From positions 1 to 8,673 of the forward strand of contig JAGAAH010000149.1 in assembly GCA_017615375.1 (NCBI GenBank): 8,673 nucleotides of DNA, read 5' to 3'. Every line of letters starts with the position of its first letter. Positions within the stretch are counted from its first letter, which is position 1. The translations under genes and the position numbers were made by a program. The notes under the pieces were generated by a model. That model saw nothing but the letters and a program-made list of their open reading frames with translations, did no database searches and had not been told where the DNA came from. Source of the stretch: Lachnospiraceae bacterium (GTDB lineage Bacteria > Bacillota > Clostridia > Lachnospirales > Lachnospiraceae). Shown here one piece after another: positions 1 to 5,502 of the stretch.

Positions 1-447
1 ATCATTACAGATTAAGTTCGGAATTGTAACCGCTCCGGTACTTGAATCAATTGTAATCGACTCTAAAGTATTCTTCGGAAGATAAATATGTACGTGAACA
101 CCTGCCCCAAAATCAAAAAAGTTAAATCCCTTTTTCTTTTTGGATTTAATGATAAGGGTATCGTCCTCAACACTTACATCATACTTGATTCTATTACTCT
201 GGCGAACCTGAACCTTTACCGAATCACCTTCTTCAACAAAGAACTCCACTTCGGCAACAGAGCTGTCTAGCTCTATATTATTAATCGTTTGCGTAAATTT
301 GTAATCTTTGTTCTCATATTCTGCAGTATTAAAATCCTCCAGGCTAATGGTAAACTCCTTGGTTCCTGTCGTTACTGCCATTATAAGTATTCCTACCACC
401 ATAAGTATGATAGCTGCTGCAATTATTATTTTATTTGCCAATTTCAT
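1..447 (-). CDS. DUF4097-type membrane-anchored beta-strand repeat protein, N-terminal part (runs off left edge)
   Basis: The reading frame is open from an ATG at 447 to the window edge, giving 149 residues with no stop, so the 3' part of the gene is missing. Residues about 7-26 form a hydrophobic helix after MKLANK, which is a signal anchor or uncleaved signal. The remainder is exported and beta-rich: short alternating strands such as IELDSSVAEVEFFVEEGDSVKV, and later LPKNTLESITIDSSTGAVTI. This alternation, with the ID(S)STG turn, is typical of the DUF4097 / putative adhesin family, which folds as a right-handed beta solenoid. Its ATG overlaps the stop of the DUF1700 gene as TAATG, so the two are translationally coupled. 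Members of this family are commonly found with PadR and DUF1700 genes in Bacillota. The molecular role is not established; envelope sensing or anti-sigma-like function is only a guess. Family assignment is fairly sure. Confidence -1.
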   Translation of the reverse strand, partial: MKLANKIIIAAAIILMVVGILIMAVTTGTKEFTISLEDFNTAEYENKDYKFTQTINNIELDSSVAEVEFFVEEGDSVKVQVRQSNRIKYDVSVEDDTLIIKSKKKKGFNFFDFGAGVHVHIYLPKNTLESITIDSSTGAVTIPNLICND

Positions 448-1061
448 TATTCTCTTTCCTTTCCGACAAGTGCTTTTTTAATTCCTACCAATGCTTTAAC
501 CGTAAGTAAAATTGCTCCTTTTGTAAAAGCTACACATCCATATACCATTAAAACTCCGAGTCCCAAGCAGAAAAGTCCTGCTCCGAGGCCAAGTCCCGCA
601 CCGGCTAAATTACCGTAAAACAGCATTCCGAGTACCCATACGATACTTGCGGCACCTGCTACTATAAGACCGATTGTGACTGCATAAAATGCAACCACAA
701 GTGACCAAACTACTGCAAAAAGTGCGATTGCGAGTCCGAATATTGTTGCTACAATCGGAAGCCATAGTGGAAATGTCAACACGATTATGATAAGAGTTGC
801 AACGGATATTCCGCCTTTCTTCTTCTCTTTTTCTTTATTAACTCGCTCTTTAACGATTGTCGTAATCGGTGTCTCGGCCATAATCTGAGACACTATTGTC
901 TTCACATCTCCTATTGCACTAACCGCTTCTTCTTCACTCATGCCCTCTTCGATTCTGTCATCTATCATCTCGCTGTAGAAATTAACTCTTTCATCCAGGT
1001 CTTCCTTAGGAATTCCGGATAATCCTTTTTTAAGCTCATTAAGGAATTGCTCTTTATTCAT
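447..1061 (-). CDS. DUF1700 / HAAS-domain integral membrane protein
   Basis: The product has 204 residues from the ATG start. The N-terminal 65 or so residues are helical and charged (NKEQFLNELKKGL, then ...EEGMSEEEAVSAIGD). This is the signature of the DUF1700/HAAS domain: a small helical domain with a conserved G-x-S-E-E-E-A-x-x-x-[IL]G motif. A basic KEKEKKK stretch near residue 80 precedes three or four hydrophobic segments covering about residues 86-185, which are rich in Gly/Ala/Leu. A TTG two codons upstream (1067) lies only a few bases from the GGGAGG sequence, whereas the ATG at 1061 sits about 9 bases from it, so the ATG was chosen. The start overlaps the padR stop by 8 bases (ATGAATAA). 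Proteins of this kind are nearly always next to a PadR regulator, as here. The function is unknown; it is probably regulated by, or a partner of, PadR in an envelope-stress module. Confidence -1.
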   Translation of the reverse strand: MNKEQFLNELKKGLSGIPKEDLDERVNFYSEMIDDRIEEGMSEEEAVSAIGDVKTIVSQIMAETPITTIVKERVNKEKEKKKGGISVATLIIIVLTFPLWLPIVATIFGLAIALFAVVWSLVVAFYAVTIGLIVAGAASIVWVLGMLFYGNLAGAGLGLGAGLFCLGLGVLMVYGCVAFTKGAILLTVKALVGIKKALVGKERE

Positions 1062-1374
1062 TACCAACTTCCTCCCTGGTTATAAATTGATATATCGATT
1101 CCATCTCTTTCCAGTCTTCTTTGAATTCTTCTATACGCTTGCGACCGAGATCCGTAATCTGATAGTACTTTCTCAGTCTCCCGTCATGCTCCGCGGTCCT
1201 GACCGTAAGAAGCTTCGCTGTCTCTAAGCGCTTAAGAATCGTATATAATGTCGACTCCGACAGTTCCATGTATGGTTTCATGTCTTTGATTATCTGATAA
1301 CCGTAGGAATCTTCGTATTGAATCGACGCCAGGACGCATACATCCAAAAGACCACGTTTCATTTGTGTATCCAT
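1054..1374 (-). CDS. PadR family transcriptional regulator
   Basis: The product has 106 residues, the normal size for the short PadR-s1 class with a winged helix and one C-terminal dimerisation helix. Visible hallmarks are the N-terminal L-D-x-C-V-L near residue 12, the SYGYQIIKDM helix, and the recognition-helix/wing block with ESTLYTILKRLE followed by DGRLRKYYQITDLGRKRI. The last block is the classic PadR wing signature (R-x-R-K-Y-Y-x-[IL]-T). The ATG at 1374 is preceded by GGGGAGG (1381-1387) at a spacing of 6. It heads a three-gene operon with the DUF1700 and DUF4097 genes, overlapping the former by 8 bases. PadR proteins of this arrangement typically repress their own operon, usually relieved by a small molecule or a membrane signal. 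The inducer cannot be told from the sequence. Confidence -1.
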   Translation of the reverse strand: MDTQMKRGLLDVCVLASIQYEDSYGYQIIKDMKPYMELSESTLYTILKRLETAKLLTVRTAEHDGRLRKYYQITDLGRKRIEEFKEDWKEMESIYQFITREEVGNE

Positions 1375-1398
1375 ATAATACCTCCCCTCGTGTTATAC

Positions 1399-1432
1399 AT
1401 CCTTTTATGTAATATTTCCTTTTGCGTAATAT
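1399..1432 (-). repeat. Tandem 17-bp direct repeat at the padR transcription start
   Basis: Two head-to-tail 17-base units, ATATTACGCAAAAGGAA (1432-1416) and ATATTACATAAAAGGAT (1415-1399) on the minus strand, match at 14 of 17 positions. They begin immediately downstream of the -10 hexamer, cover the expected transcription start, and end just before the ribosome binding site of padR. That placement suits an operator for an autorepressor, but PadR proteins more often bind inverted repeats, so the role is inferred. Confidence -1.
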
Positions 1433-1461
1433 ATCGTATCACGAAGTATATAACATGTCAA
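1433..1461 (-). promoter_or_regulatory. Sigma-A-type promoter of the padR operon
   Basis: On the minus strand a perfect -35 TTGACA (1461-1456) is followed by a 17-base spacer and a -10 TACGAT (1438-1433), four of six matching TATAAT. Transcription would start near 1426, about 50 bases upstream of the padR ATG. An inverted pair TGTTATA (1391-1397) / TATAACA (1449-1455) flanks the core and may be part of the control region. Confidence -1.
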
Positions 1462-1472
1462 CACTTTTTTAT

Positions 1473-1501
1473 AAAAAAACCGGAAGCGTATATTCTCCCG
1501 G
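1473..1501 (-). terminator. Rho-independent terminator of the mtaB/MBOAT/SGNH transcript
   Basis: In the minus-strand RNA, CCGGGAG (1501-1495) pairs with CUUCCGG (1486-1480) over 7 bp including one G-U pair, with an 8-base loop, followed directly by seven U (1479-1473). It starts 21 bases after the SGNH gene stop codon and ends before the padR -35 box. The G-U pair would be an A-C mismatch in plus-strand RNA, which supports the minus-strand direction. Confidence -1.
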
Positions 1502-1522
1502 ATTTTTATATTATATCATAGC

Positions 1523-2413
1523 TTATTTAATTACGGCGTGCTGCATGATGTAGTCGCGCCAGAGATAATAGTACTTTGCCTTAAGGTGCATTCCGTCGCC
1601 GGTGTACTCGGGATTAAGATGACCCGACTCGTCAACTACGGCTTCATTAACATCAATGTAAAATACATACTCGTCATCACAAAGCTCTTTAAGTCCTTCA
1701 TTTTTCTCGTCAAGGTTTTCCTTCTTACAGTACTTCCACTCGATTCCGTACTCTTCCGTTACATACATAATTGCCTGAATGCATATAATCGCATCCGGCT
1801 GAAGCTCTCTTATCTCATTCACCGCATCGGCATATATCTTAAGCCATCTCGGAGTATTGTAATCACCCTCATTTACGCCAAGTTCAATATATATCTTTCC
1901 GAACTTCTTGGAAGAAAGAAGCTGTCTTAAAGTCTTTCCGTCAACAACAGTATCACTGCTCATAAGCTTAATAATGTTAAGCCCGGTCTTACAGAAATAC
2001 GAAGCCTTGCCCACAGGCGAGAATAACCTCAATCCGTCGGTTCTTGAATCTCCTATAAAAAGCGCATCCGCAAAGTATTCTTCGTCAACCTCTCCTATCA
2101 CTGCGGCATTTTCTTTTCTATATATTAATTCATCTATTGATACGTTATAACCGTTCCGCGTAACGTCTTCGATATTTAATCTGTCATCACAGTACGCGAT
2201 CGGCTCTTCGGTTTCATCATTATCGTTATTCTCTTCTTTCGTAATTTCCGGCACTTTCTCGCCATCATCTTCCGAAACTTCCGTATAATCAGGTTCTTCA
2301 CCCGGCATTGCAATCACATCTGTCTTAAAAGCGATAAAAAAGAATACTCCGCCTATTAAAAGCGTGAATAAAAGCGGCATAGCCTTAAAATCAGTTTTTC
2401 TCCCCTTAAACAT
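1523..2413 (-). CDS. Membrane-anchored SGNH/GDSL-type esterase or acyltransferase partner
   Basis: The product has 296 residues. A short basic N-terminus precedes one hydrophobic helix (about residues 13-29), so the rest should lie outside the cell. A strongly acidic, low-complexity linker (about 38-70) follows and then an SGNH-like domain. Block I is FIGDSRTDGL with the presumed nucleophile Ser123; block III is ELGVNEGDY with Asn181; block V is GDGMHLK with Asp273 and His276. These are the expected Ser, Asn and Asp-x-x-His of the family. The start is the ATG at 2413, 18 bases after the MBOAT stop, with only a weak AGG upstream, so translation probably depends on coupling. Together with the MBOAT gene it fits the AlgI/AlgJ- or DltB/DltD-like logic, in which the membrane protein exports acyl groups and the SGNH protein transfers or removes them on an extracellular polymer. 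The substrate is unknown; acetyl on a polysaccharide is the most likely. Confidence -1.
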   Translation of the reverse strand: MFKGRKTDFKAMPLLFTLLIGGVFFFIAFKTDVIAMPGEEPDYTEVSEDDGEKVPEITKEENNDNDETEEPIAYCDDRLNIEDVTRNGYNVSIDELIYRKENAAVIGEVDEEYFADALFIGDSRTDGLRLFSPVGKASYFCKTGLNIIKLMSSDTVVDGKTLRQLLSSKKFGKIYIELGVNEGDYNTPRWLKIYADAVNEIRELQPDAIICIQAIMYVTEEYGIEWKYCKKENLDEKNEGLKELCDDEYVFYIDVNEAVVDESGHLNPEYTGDGMHLKAKYYYLWRDYIMQHAVIK

Positions 2414-2431
2414 ACCATTAAACCTAACTTT

Positions 2432-3751
2432 CTAAAAATTCATGTACATAAAAGAACCGGTTCCGTTCTTCCATAAAACATACACGGTTACCCAGAAAAT
2501 TCCCGCAAGAATAATCGCTCCGTACCATTTCTTACCGTACTTATGGACAATTCTTTCCGGATAAGGTAATGTACAAAGAATTCCGCCGATAAGGTACGGC
2601 CAGAACTTTTTGATATAAATTAACGTATCTCCCGGCATCATTGTCGGCGTTATACCGTTAATCGGGAATAACTTTCCAAAATATAAGCCGATATTGTCGA
2701 TCCCTTTGGTCGCAAAAAACGCAAACGTCGTCGTGATTACGAATATTACGTATATATGCGGCAGAACATGGAGTTTATCAAGAACTTTTCTAAATCCCAA
2801 GTGTTCTATAACGACAAAAACGCCGAGCGACAATCCCCATAACAGGAAATTAATCGTAATCCCGTGCCATAGTCCCGTAAGAAGCCATATAAAGAGGATG
2901 TTGAATACGGTTCTTACCTTGCCTTTTCTACTACCGCCGAGTGGAATATATATATAATCCTTAAACCACAACATAAGTGTAATGTGCCATCTTCTGTAAA
3001 ATTCGCTGACAGACTTTGCCATATGCGGATAATCGAAGTTAAGCGGCAGATTCACGCCCATAATCTTCGCAACGCCCGATGCCATAAGGCAATAACTCTG
3101 CCAGTCAAGGTATAACCTAAGTGCAAACGTCAATGCCGTAAGCCATGCCATAGAAGTCGATACGCAGTCAATTCCGATTCTGTCAACTTCACGCTGCAGA
3201 TATACGAGTCTATCCGCAAGGATAAGCTTCATTGCGAATCCTAAGATGAAAGACTCAAGTCCGTACTGGATATTCTCTGCGTTAATCTTAGGCGCTTTTA
3301 TATCATCACGGGAATCATTATATCGCGCAATCGGACCCATCAGAATTCTCGGGAAGAAAAGCGCATAATTAGCGTAATCTATAAAGTTGCTCTCGTATTT
3401 TACGTCATGTCTTCCGACATCGATTAGATATGCCACATACGTAAATATATAGAAACTTGCGCCTACGGGCATAAATCCCGTTATCTTAAAAATGCATAAA
3501 ACCAATATGTTAAGCCCCGCAGAACGTCTCGCCGAAATCTCGGGATCATACTCGTTATATGCTTTACGTGCAAGAAAATAATTAATCGGTACGAATGTTG
3601 CCGCAATTATTGCACTTCTAACATCGTTTACCGCAATAAAAGCGATACTTCCGATTAGAAGCCAGTATCTTCTCACCTTCTGCGGAAGTACCATATATAT
3701 AATTACAAATGCCGCAAAGCAGCATAGAAACTTAATACTCGCAAATGTCAT
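2432..3751 (-). CDS. MBOAT family membrane-bound O-acyltransferase (AlgI/DltB-like)
   Basis: The product has 439 residues and about ten hydrophobic segments, close to the usual AlgI-type length. The N-terminus (MTFASIKFL...VLPQKVRRYWLLIGS) has the standard AlgI pattern. Conserved later blocks are PVGASFYIFTYVAYLIDVGRH (about 95-115), FPRILMGPIARY (133-144), the EFYRRWHITL-to-YIYIPLGGSRKG block (250-277, with His256), and TGLWHG (292-297) with His296, the invariant MBOAT catalytic histidine. The C-terminus FMYMNF resembles the FIYFQF ending of relatives. The usual DFSGY segment reads DWQSY, a mild departure. The family moves acyl groups from a cytoplasmic donor across the membrane. Start ATG 3751 has GGGGA (3761-3757) at a spacing of 5. 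It lies 85 bases downstream of mtaB, with a structured leader in between, and 18 bases upstream of the SGNH gene, its likely functional partner in O-acylating a surface polymer. Confidence -1.
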   Translation of the reverse strand: MTFASIKFLCCFAAFVIIYMVLPQKVRRYWLLIGSIAFIAVNDVRSAIIAATFVPINYFLARKAYNEYDPEISARRSAGLNILVLCIFKITGFMPVGASFYIFTYVAYLIDVGRHDVKYESNFIDYANYALFFPRILMGPIARYNDSRDDIKAPKINAENIQYGLESFILGFAMKLILADRLVYLQREVDRIGIDCVSTSMAWLTALTFALRLYLDWQSYCLMASGVAKIMGVNLPLNFDYPHMAKSVSEFYRRWHITLMLWFKDYIYIPLGGSRKGKVRTVFNILFIWLLTGLWHGITINFLLWGLSLGVFVVIEHLGFRKVLDKLHVLPHIYVIFVITTTFAFFATKGIDNIGLYFGKLFPINGITPTMMPGDTLIYIKKFWPYLIGGILCTLPYPERIVHKYGKKWYGAIILAGIFWVTVYVLWKNGTGSFMYMNF

Positions 3752-3780
3752 AACTATCCCCTAAAACATATTTTAAGTGT

Positions 3781-3836
3781 GAACGGACCACTCGCCGTGG
3801 TGGCATCCCACATCTTCGATATGGGATATTCCGTCC
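3781..3836 (-). promoter_or_regulatory. Candidate structured RNA leader (three-way junction) of the MBOAT gene
   Basis: Read as minus-strand RNA, this stretch folds by eye into three helices. P1 pairs GGACGGA (3836-3830) with UCCGUUC (3787-3781), 7 bp with one G-U. P2 pairs AUCCCAUAUC (3827-3818) with GAUGUGGGAU (3814-3805), 10 bp with one U-G and a GAA loop. P3 pairs CCAC (3800-3797) with GUGG (3791-3788) around a GGCGA loop. Both wobble pairs become A-C mismatches on the plus strand, favouring function in the minus-strand transcript. It starts one base after the mtaB stop and has no U-run, so it is not an ordinary terminator. It matches no riboswitch consensus that I recall. Function is unknown. 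Confidence -1.
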
Positions 3837-5162
3837 CTATGTGCACAACGAATCGGGATTAAGGAATGTATGGGCGGTTACGATTACAAATGTATTAACC
3901 GTACCCGTATATTTTGATTCGGGAATCAAAAATCTGACGTATTCCTTATTAAGACCTACATAGTAAGTCTCGCCGTCGATTACTTCCGTATCTTCAACAA
4001 GTATTTCTTCCTCACGCCCTATATAATAAGACATAAATTCCTTCTTATATTCGCTTTGAATCTCACTTAATCTGTGGCTTCTTTCCGCTTTAACCGCTTC
4101 CGTTATCTGTCCGGGCATTCCTGCCGCCACGGTTCCTTTACGCTTTGAATACTTGAAAAGATGTGTCTCGAAAAACTTTATTCTTTTAACAAACTCGATT
4201 GTCTCGGAAAACTCCGCATCCGTCTCTCCCGGAAATCCGCATATTATGTCAGTTGTAATTGCAGGATGCGTAAAAGCCGCACGTAATCTTTCGCAGCATT
4301 TCTCATATTCAGCAGTATCGTATTTTCTGTTCATACGCTTAAGCACGCTGTCCGAGCCCGACTGAAGCGAAAGGTGAAAATGCGGACATATCATATCTAT
4401 CTTACTTAATCTATCAACAAATTCATCCGTAATAACTCTTGGTTCAAGGGAGCTTAATCTGATTCTCTCTATTCCGTCGACTTCGCTGATTGCTTCAATT
4501 AACTCTATTAACGAAGAACCGGTGTCAACTCCATACGAAGATACATGAATTCCGGTAAGTACGACTTCCTTAACACCGCTTTTAACAAGGAGTCTCACTT
4601 CCTCTATTACATCTTCTATCGTCCTGCTTCTTACTCTTCCCCTTGCGTACGGAATTATGCAATACGTGCAGAACTGATTGCATCCGTCCTGAACTTTGAT
4701 AAAAGCTCTGGTATGCTCCATGCTTTTCTTAAGAAGCATCTGTTCATAGGTTACTTCATGCATAAGGTCATGAAGTCCTGTAATTCCCGCATTCTTAGAA
4801 TCACTCTCGTTCTTGCGCTTTTCTTCAAACTCGCGCAACAATTCAACTATCCTGTTCTTCTCATTATTACCTATGATTATATCTATATCGGGATCGTTTG
4901 CCGCTTCTTCTTTCGAAGTCTGGACATAGCAACCAGCCGCTACAATTATTGCATCGGGATTGCGACGCGCCGCCTGATGTATCATCTGGCGCGACTTTCT
5001 GTCCGCAATATTCGTAACGGAACAGGTATTGATTACGTAGACATCCGCCTTATCGGCAAAGTCCACAATCTCATATCCGTTTTCAATTAAGAGTTGTTCC
5101 ATAACCTCGGTTTCATAGGCATTAACCTTGCATCCCAAGTTATGTAAAGCAGCCTTTAACAT
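3837..5162 (-). CDS. mtaB: MtaB: tRNA N6-threonylcarbamoyladenosine (t6A37) methylthiotransferase
   Basis: This radical-SAM enzyme turns t6A into ms2t6A at position 37 of ANN-decoding tRNAs. The product has 441 residues from the ATG at 5162, normal for MtaB. The N-terminal UPF0004 domain holds the auxiliary 4Fe-4S cysteines C11 (NLGCKVN), C47 (INTCSVT) and C78 (AAGCYV). The radical-SAM triad is C161, C165 and C168 in VQDGCNQFCTYCIIPYARG. A GFPGE motif lies further on, and the last 60 or so residues fit a TRAM domain. The LGCKVN and RGRxRSR signatures separate MtaB from MiaB and RimO. In-frame starts further upstream exist (TTG 5195, ATG 5180), but the ATG at 5180 abuts its GGAGG with no spacing, while the ATG at 5162 has GGAGA 7 bases upstream and gives the family-typical MLKAALHNLGCKVN start. 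It diverges from the HPr-like gene and leads into the MBOAT gene. Confidence -1.
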   Translation of the reverse strand: MLKAALHNLGCKVNAYETEVMEQLLIENGYEIVDFADKADVYVINTCSVTNIADRKSRQMIHQAARRNPDAIIVAAGCYVQTSKEEAANDPDIDIIIGNNEKNRIVELLREFEEKRKNESDSKNAGITGLHDLMHEVTYEQMLLKKSMEHTRAFIKVQDGCNQFCTYCIIPYARGRVRSRTIEDVIEEVRLLVKSGVKEVVLTGIHVSSYGVDTGSSLIELIEAISEVDGIERIRLSSLEPRVITDEFVDRLSKIDMICPHFHLSLQSGSDSVLKRMNRKYDTAEYEKCCERLRAAFTHPAITTDIICGFPGETDAEFSETIEFVKRIKFFETHLFKYSKRKGTVAAGMPGQITEAVKAERSHRLSEIQSEYKKEFMSYYIGREEEILVEDTEVIDGETYYVGLNKEYVRFLIPESKYTGTVNTFVIVTAHTFLNPDSLCT

Positions 5163-5187
5163 TACAATTCTCCGCTTCATCCTCCAA

Positions 5188-5203
5188 TTTGACAAATGTC
5201 AAA
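5188..5203. promoter_or_regulatory. 16-bp palindrome in the mtaB / HPr-like divergent promoter region
   Basis: TTTGACA-AA-TGTCAAA is a perfect 7-bp inverted repeat that contains the -35 hexamer of the plus-strand promoter. Its mirror half also reads TTGACA on the minus strand. It could be an operator acting on both divergent genes, or simply overlapping -35 elements. Confidence -1.
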
Positions 5204-5216
5204 ATTGGGGTATTAT
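5189..5216 (+). promoter_or_regulatory. Sigma-A-type promoter of the HPr-like gene
   Basis: A perfect TTGACA (5189-5194) is followed, after a 16-base spacer, by TATTAT (5211-5216), five of six matching TATAAT. The transcript would start about 20 bases before the start codon, leaving a very short leader with the AAGGAGG site. Confidence -1.
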
Positions 5217-5217
5217 A
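5212..5217 (-). promoter_or_regulatory. Possible -10 element for mtaB
   Basis: The minus strand carries a perfect TATAAT at 5217-5212, overlapping the opposite strand's TATTAT. Transcription would start near 5205 and give a leader of roughly 43 bases for mtaB that reads through the palindrome. No good -35 is seen at the right distance (GTGCCT at 17 bases), so the assignment is tentative. Confidence -1.
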
Positions 5218-5243
5218 GATATAGGTTTTTAAGGAGGCACATT

Positions 5244-5477
5244 ATGCAGCTTGTTAAAATTAAGCTTAACAGTATAGAAGATGTCCGTACATTCATCGGT
5301 ATTCTTGCATCATACAGCTGCGATATCGATATAATCTCGGGCAAATACATGATAGATGCCAAATCCATCATGTCTTATTTCTGTCTCAATCTTAATGAGC
5401 CTCTGACAATGCAAATTCATTCGGATGAAAACTCCAAGGATATCTTGGACTCCATATCCGCATACGTTGTCGAATAA
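5244..5477 (+). CDS. HPr-like (PTS phosphocarrier fold) protein lacking the active-site histidine
   Basis: This small protein has 77 residues, slightly shorter than the usual 85-90 of HPr. The second half matches HPr well: GKYMIDAKSIMSYFCLNL corresponds to the HPr GKxVNAKSIMGLMSL region with its regulatory Ser46 (here Ser41), and the end (NSKDILDSISAYVVE) matches the C-terminal helix. The first half does not keep the phosphorylation loop. Where HPr has G-L-H-A-R-P-A, this protein has NSIEDV, so neither His15 nor Arg17 is present. It therefore should not carry phosphate from Enzyme I. The start ATG at 5244 has AAGGAGG (5231-5237) at a spacing of 6, which is why the longer frame from 5196 was not used. 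It stands alone, divergent from mtaB and convergent with thiI (25 bases apart). A Crh-like regulatory role is possible but unproven. Confidence -1.
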   Translation: MQLVKIKLNSIEDVRTFIGILASYSCDIDIISGKYMIDAKSIMSYFCLNLNEPLTMQIHSDENSKDILDSISAYVVE

Positions 5478-5502
5478 TAGGATTTTTACCGGGATAAAAG
5501 CT

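Noticed and set aside
88..618. Two plus-strand frames at the left edge
   Set aside because: They are antisense to the DUF4097 and DUF1700 genes, whose coding is supported by family patterns and overlapping starts and stops.
1538..2150. Two plus-strand frames opposite the SGNH gene
   Set aside because: They are antisense to a gene with clear family motifs, and their translations look like random hydrophobic sequence.
3752..3836. Known riboswitch (cyclic-di-GMP, purine, THF, fluoride or guanidine class) or promoter for the MBOAT gene
   Set aside because: None of the conserved core sequences of these classes as I remember them is present, and no -35/-10 pair at usual spacing was found, so only an unclassified structured leader is proposed.
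4545..5090. Long plus-strand reading frame (181 codons) opposite mtaB
   Set aside because: It lies wholly antisense to the conserved radical-SAM gene, has no family resemblance and no suitable ribosome binding site; it is a shadow frame.
5163..5195. Extra 11 N-terminal codons for mtaB from a TTG start
   Set aside because: The TTG lies inside the palindromic promoter region, and the added residues are not part of the family; the ATG at 5162 has a well-spaced ribosome site.
5196..5243. Longer form of the HPr-like protein starting at 5196
   Set aside because: It would begin inside the spacer of the promoter and adds 16 residues not found in HPr; the ATG at 5244 has an ideal AAGGAGG site.
5478..5502. 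Shared terminator between the convergent HPr-like and thiI genes
   Set aside because: Only a weak, A/T-rich TTTTA/TAAAA pairing with no G+C-rich stem and no proper U-run can be drawn, so no terminator is called.
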